From NCBI RefSeq assembly GCF_036323735.1, contig NC_086022.1, forward strand, positions 68,400,702 to 68,464,701: DNA of 64,000 nt. The letters are read 5' to 3'. The notes beneath the pieces are model-generated. The model ran no database searches. It was not told where the DNA came from and was given only the letters and a program-made list of their open reading frames with translations. The stretch is from Rattus norvegicus (lineage: Eukaryota > Chordata > Mammalia > Rodentia > Muridae). The translations under genes were made by a program, and so were the position numbers. Shown piece by piece: positions 60,460 to 64,000 of this stretch (within the stretch, counting starts at the first letter, position 1; each line of letters begins with the position of its first letter).

Positions 60460-60557
60460 TTTTTTTTTTTTTGTCTTTTTTTTTTTCGGAGCTGAGGACC
60501 GAGCCCAGGGCCTTGCACTTACTAGGCAAGCACTCTACCACTGAGCTAAATCCCCTA
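60460..60557 (-). mobile_element. Rat ID element
   Basis: Reversed ID/BC1-type SINE: T-rich tail, cggagctgaggaccgagccc, gcaagcactctaccactgag, ctaaatcccct. A short duplication TCAAAGGC flanks it (60452-60459 and 60561-60568). Sense with Hipk2. Confidence 0.93.
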
Positions 60558-61202
60558 CCCTCAAAGGCATTTTAAAGAGAAAGTATACATGGAACTGGAG
60601 TTAGAGGCAACACTAAATCAGGGTACAAAAGATTACAAACATGTGTGATATAACCCCAAACATGAGAAGGAATGTGGCACAGCACACACCATACCCCAGC
60701 ACCTCCCACTTTGGAAAACAAAACAGAATGCAAGGATAAATAAAGCTAACAAACGTAAGTAAACCTTGAGCACACATCTTAGTCCTTCTCTTGAAGTGTT
60801 ATCAAGAATATCTGCTTCTTCCACAGTGCCTTTCTTAATGGCCTCCTAAAAGTTCCTGCCTCTCTTCTGCATCCCAGCCTCTTAGCCTTTTCTCAGACGC
60901 CCCACACTCATGTGCCACACACAAAGATTAGGATGGCCTTCGCCGTGTCATCCTCTTCGGTCAGCGTCTCAGCTCTATGTCTTGAGAATTGCCTTTCTTC
61001 TGTACAACTGCCACTGCTCCTGTTTTGCTATTCCTGGCTTCTTAGGTGCCACTTTCCCATATCCAAATTTCCTGCCTGTCCGTACCCTTTGCTAGAGCAT
61101 CCTCCTTTCCTGTCCAAATTCTCCACGTCCCATGTTCTTCTCTTTTTATTCTTTCCCAACGTAACTATCATGGTTGTGTGTTTTTTCTGAATGATATGCT
61201 GG

Positions 61203-61280
61203 GTCAGGGATATAGCTCAGAGGTAGTGTACTTGTCTAGTATGCACAAGGTCCTGAGTTCAATCTCCAGTATTATAAAAC
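61203..61280 (+). mobile_element. tRNA-derived SINE fragment (ID/B4 type)
   Basis: agggatatagctcagaggta and gtcctgagttcaatctccag give a tRNA-like head, with a weak B1-like remnant after it. Confidence 0.6.
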
Positions 61281-61344
61281 AGGTATAGTGGAATCTTAAT
61301 TATTTAGAAATGGGGTTGTTGTAGGTTTAATTGGTTAAGATGAA

Positions 61345-61655
61345 GCTATATCATAGAAGATGGGCCCTAATCTAATATGACAGATGTCCTTATTTAGGAC
61401 AGGGAAATTTGGGCTCACACACTGACAAGATAGCCACATGATGACAGAGATGGAGACTGCATTTATGTGTCCCAAGCCAAGGAGCAGTTACAGTCACGAA
61501 AAACTAGAGAAGGCAGGGAAATGGCCTCTCCTCCATCTTCAAGGCCCAGCTAACATCTTGACTTTGGTCCTCTGGGCTCCTGAACATCAACAGAGTAGCT
61601 GCTGTTTCAAACATTTTGTGGTCCTTGTTTGTATCTCTAGGAAACTTGACACAGC
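61345..61655 (+). mobile_element. Ancient L1 3' end-like relic
   Basis: ggccctaatctaatatgaca and gatgtccttatttaggacag fit the same old repeat type as 56424-56815. Diverged. Confidence 0.45.
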
Positions 61656-63325
61656 AATCATGCCAACCCCTCACATCTAAATCTCAGTCTCATCTTGGAA
61701 CTGTCTTTTCAGTTCTAGGATCGAGTCTGAGAGCCTGGAACCTCACAGGCTATGTCCCACAGTCACATCAAAGTCCCCAGGTTGAGAGGGAACCCATCCC
61801 TACCTTTCCCTCATCTTCCTCATTCTATTAAATGAACCCAACACTCCCACCCCCACGCTGCTGCTTTGCAAGAGATCCAGGACAGATCCCTTTCCCTTTA
61901 ATACCTCTACCACCCCGACCATCCACGGGCCCAGATCCAAAGTCTACCTCAAATCAGCCCCTCTTCTCCCTCTCCCATGGCATAACTGCGGCTTCCACTG
62001 CCTTACCTGAAGTGTCCCGTTTTTCCTTCCCCAATAGGCATGTATTTCAGAGCCCTCAGTGGCTAGCTCTGTATTTAGAATACATGAATCTTTCCCGTGG
62101 CTTAGGGATCTCCCCAGTTAAGGACCCAGTTTGTTCCACTGTCATTTTAAATCACTTTTCTACTGCAACAGGCTCTGGTGCCTTCGGTGTCTTTTCAACT
62201 TCTAAATACCTTAAGCACTTTCTGGACCTACAGTAGCCTTCAGGTAATGCAGTTGTGTCTCCCTCTGTGCTTGCCCCATGGCTCTCAAACAGCTTCCTCC
62301 TCACCCTTCACACTTCTGCTGAATTGTCACCACCACAGACAGACCTCCCCTGACACCAGACAGTTCTCATCTCCAGCACCACAAATATCACTTTACAGCA
62401 ATCTCCCCAATAACATCCTTACTTTCTCTCTTCCTCTACCAAGCCCTTCATGAGGACAGCAGTGCCTGGCATTTAGTTGCCACTTGGTCAGTACATGAGT
62501 GTTGACTGAATACGGCATATTAAATATAAGAAATTGTGAAAATCTGAGTCAGGATGGGAGTTCTGAGGCAGTGCAGGCAAAAGAGAGGGAAGGGCTAAGT
62601 CTCCACTAGGAACTAAGTCTGGGCTCTGGTACAGAAGGACTCAGGTAGGGATAACCAGGCACCAGGGCCCAAAGGGGCATGTGCATACCAGCCCATGCTC
62701 TTGTTGCACAGACACCTGAGCAAAGGAGACAGGAGGAGAGCCTGTGTGTCTATCTGCAGACGATTCATCAAAGATTTACAGTACGAAAGGTGGAAGTGTG
62801 GAAATGTGAAATTGGTACTGAGGTCTTTCACCGTTAGGATTTCAGAGATTTGGTTCAAACCTCTTTTTTATTCTGGGGTGGAATGGGGTTGGGTGTCATT
62901 GTAACTCTGAAGTAGATTGTACCATGCTCAGCCTTCCTTGGAACTAGGAAAATCAAGTATTCCTCAATTCATGCTTCTGTGGCAGTCACTAACTCAGCTC
63001 TTGCTTTTGGTCAGCCTTTCCTCTCATGTCTCAAAGGATAAGTTCCTTTTCTCTGCACATAGGAAACCTATTTCTGATCTATTTTTTCCCTTCCTGCCCC
63101 TTCCAGTCTTCCGTACTCAAACATATGCTGCTCACTTTGCATCTGCTATCTGTACAAGCAGATTAAGATGTAAACATGAATGGAGGCCGGGCACCTGCTG
63201 CCCCCAAAGGACCTTAGATACCTCTCTGATGACTCACACACCATAACCCTTGACCATGCACAGAGTGTCAAAAAGTTACACCTAGGGAGAGAATAACTTC
63301 TTAGATCCTAAGATGACACTAAAAG

Positions 63326-63511
63326 TTCTTTTTTTTCCTTTTCCTTTTTTTCGTGGCAGGCAGAGATGCCTCATTATTGGCTAGCTCACTATGTAGCTCT
63401 GGCTGGCCTGAAACTCGCTACGCAGATCAGGCTGGCACTGAACTCAGACATCCGCCTGCCTCTACCTTTTGAGTGCTAGGACTAAAAGTGGTGTACAACA
63501 CATGCCAGGCT
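63326..63511 (-). mobile_element. B1 SINE
   Basis: Reversed B1: T-rich tail, ctctggctggcctgaaactc, gctacgcagatcaggctggc, tccgcctgcctctacctttt. Confidence 0.88.
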
Positions 63512-63689
63512 AACCTCCAGTTTCCACTAAAAAGCATACACCTCTGTCATTTTTGACCCATCAACACATTTGCCTGTCTGTCTCCCTTTAAATCTGTGAG
63601 GACAAGGTCTGTGTCTAATTTATCTTAGATGCCAAGGTTGGTTCACTGGAGTGGCTCTCTCAACAGCTGTTTGAGCCCTCAGGAAAGAA

Positions 63690-63845
63690 ACACTTGTCAG
63701 GCCAGTGAGGTAGCTCACAGTCATAGCAGTATAGCAACTTGGGTTTGAGTCCTAGAATCTAGGTAATGGTGGACAGAGAAAATTGACACAGAGTTGTCCT
63801 CTGACCTTCACGTGTATGGTATGGTGTATGTGTGCACACATGCAG
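63690..63845 (+). mobile_element. B2/B3-related SINE, diverged
   Basis: gccagtgaggtagctcacag head, a gggtttgagtcctagaatct part and a gtcctctgaccttcacgtgt part, directly followed by the (TAA)n repeat that likely grew from its tail. Confidence 0.5.
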
Positions 63846-63848
63846 CAC

Positions 63849-63887
<39 letters not shown>
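63849..63887 (+). repeat. (TAA)n microsatellite
   Basis: About 12 uninterrupted TAA units. Confidence 0.95.
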
Positions 63888-63889
<2 letters not shown>

Positions 63890-64000
63890 CGTTATTTGAA
63901 AACCCCACTTTCCCCTGTGGATGCCTGTGGTCTTTGGGAATATGTGTGTACCCTGCTGTGATTCTGTACATGCCTCGTCCTGGGCTGCCAGACTCCAAGG

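Larger units (their letters stand above)
59768..64000 (-). other. Hipk2: Hipk2 intron 2, 3' part
   Basis: From the exon 3 acceptor to the window edge I find no exon matching the preceding kinase segment. It contains a reversed ID element, a tRNA-derived SINE fragment, an ancient repeat relic, a B1, a further SINE and a (TAA)n repeat. The intron continues past the window. Confidence 0.9.

Noticed and set aside
59768..64000. Exon carrying the catalytic loop, DFG and activation Tyr
   Set aside because: I searched the sequence by eye for the reverse complement of this kinase segment and did not find it; it must be beyond 64000.

Overview
The window is mammalian nuclear DNA, almost certainly from rat (Rattus norvegicus). 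The evidence is a dense set of rodent SINEs (B1, B2, B3/B4), two ID elements with recent-looking insertion sites (ID is especially abundant in rat), and 3' ends of rat-type young L1 elements. It holds one recognisable gene, Hipk2 (homeodomain-interacting protein kinase 2), read on the minus strand. Nothing prokaryotic, viral or operon-like is present. The large majority of open frames are chance frames in introns or run through microsatellites and transposons.

Thirteen coding exons were placed by eye from splice sites, reading phase and remembered HIPK2 protein sequence. From 5' to 3' of the gene they are 59767-59644, 59277-59158, 57410-57324, 55394-55210, 50011-49849, 43731-43524, 42658-42537, 34147-34005, 31508-31329, 24472-24191, 12233-11986, 7962-7799 and 7168-6707 (stop). 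All introns are GT-AG and every junction keeps frame. The exons give 828 residues plus the last base of a split Arg codon. If that Arg is residue 368 (human numbering), the protein is 1196 residues long and these are exons 3-15 of 15. The missing 5' part (promoter, exon 1, and the large exon 2 with the N-terminus, ATP-binding lobe, HRD/DFG and activation-loop Tyr) lies beyond coordinate 64000.

Layout: 1-6706 is probably 3' UTR. It has no recognisable SINE and carries a long (CA)n tract in the transcript. Exons 15-13 lie at 6.7-12.2 kb. A 12 kb intron 12 precedes exon 12 (24.2 kb), which carries the SUMO-interacting motif, the Thr880/Ser882 sites and an acidic run. Intron 11 holds a 2.8 kb broken L1 in antisense orientation. 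Exons 11-7 span 31-50 kb and exons 6-3 (kinase C-lobe) span 55-60 kb. The remaining 4.2 kb is the 3' part of intron 2.

The most useful leads are splicing features: an in-frame internal acceptor in exon 8 that would delete 27 residues, a CAGCAG tandem acceptor at exon 10, and a 201-residue alternative C-terminal frame reached only if exon 14 is skipped. Others are UC/UG-rich repeats close to acceptors, an unusual perfect heptanucleotide repeat, and inverted SINE pairs around exons. I found no evidence for a new biological system. Repeat family names are from memory of consensus sequences and boundaries are approximate.
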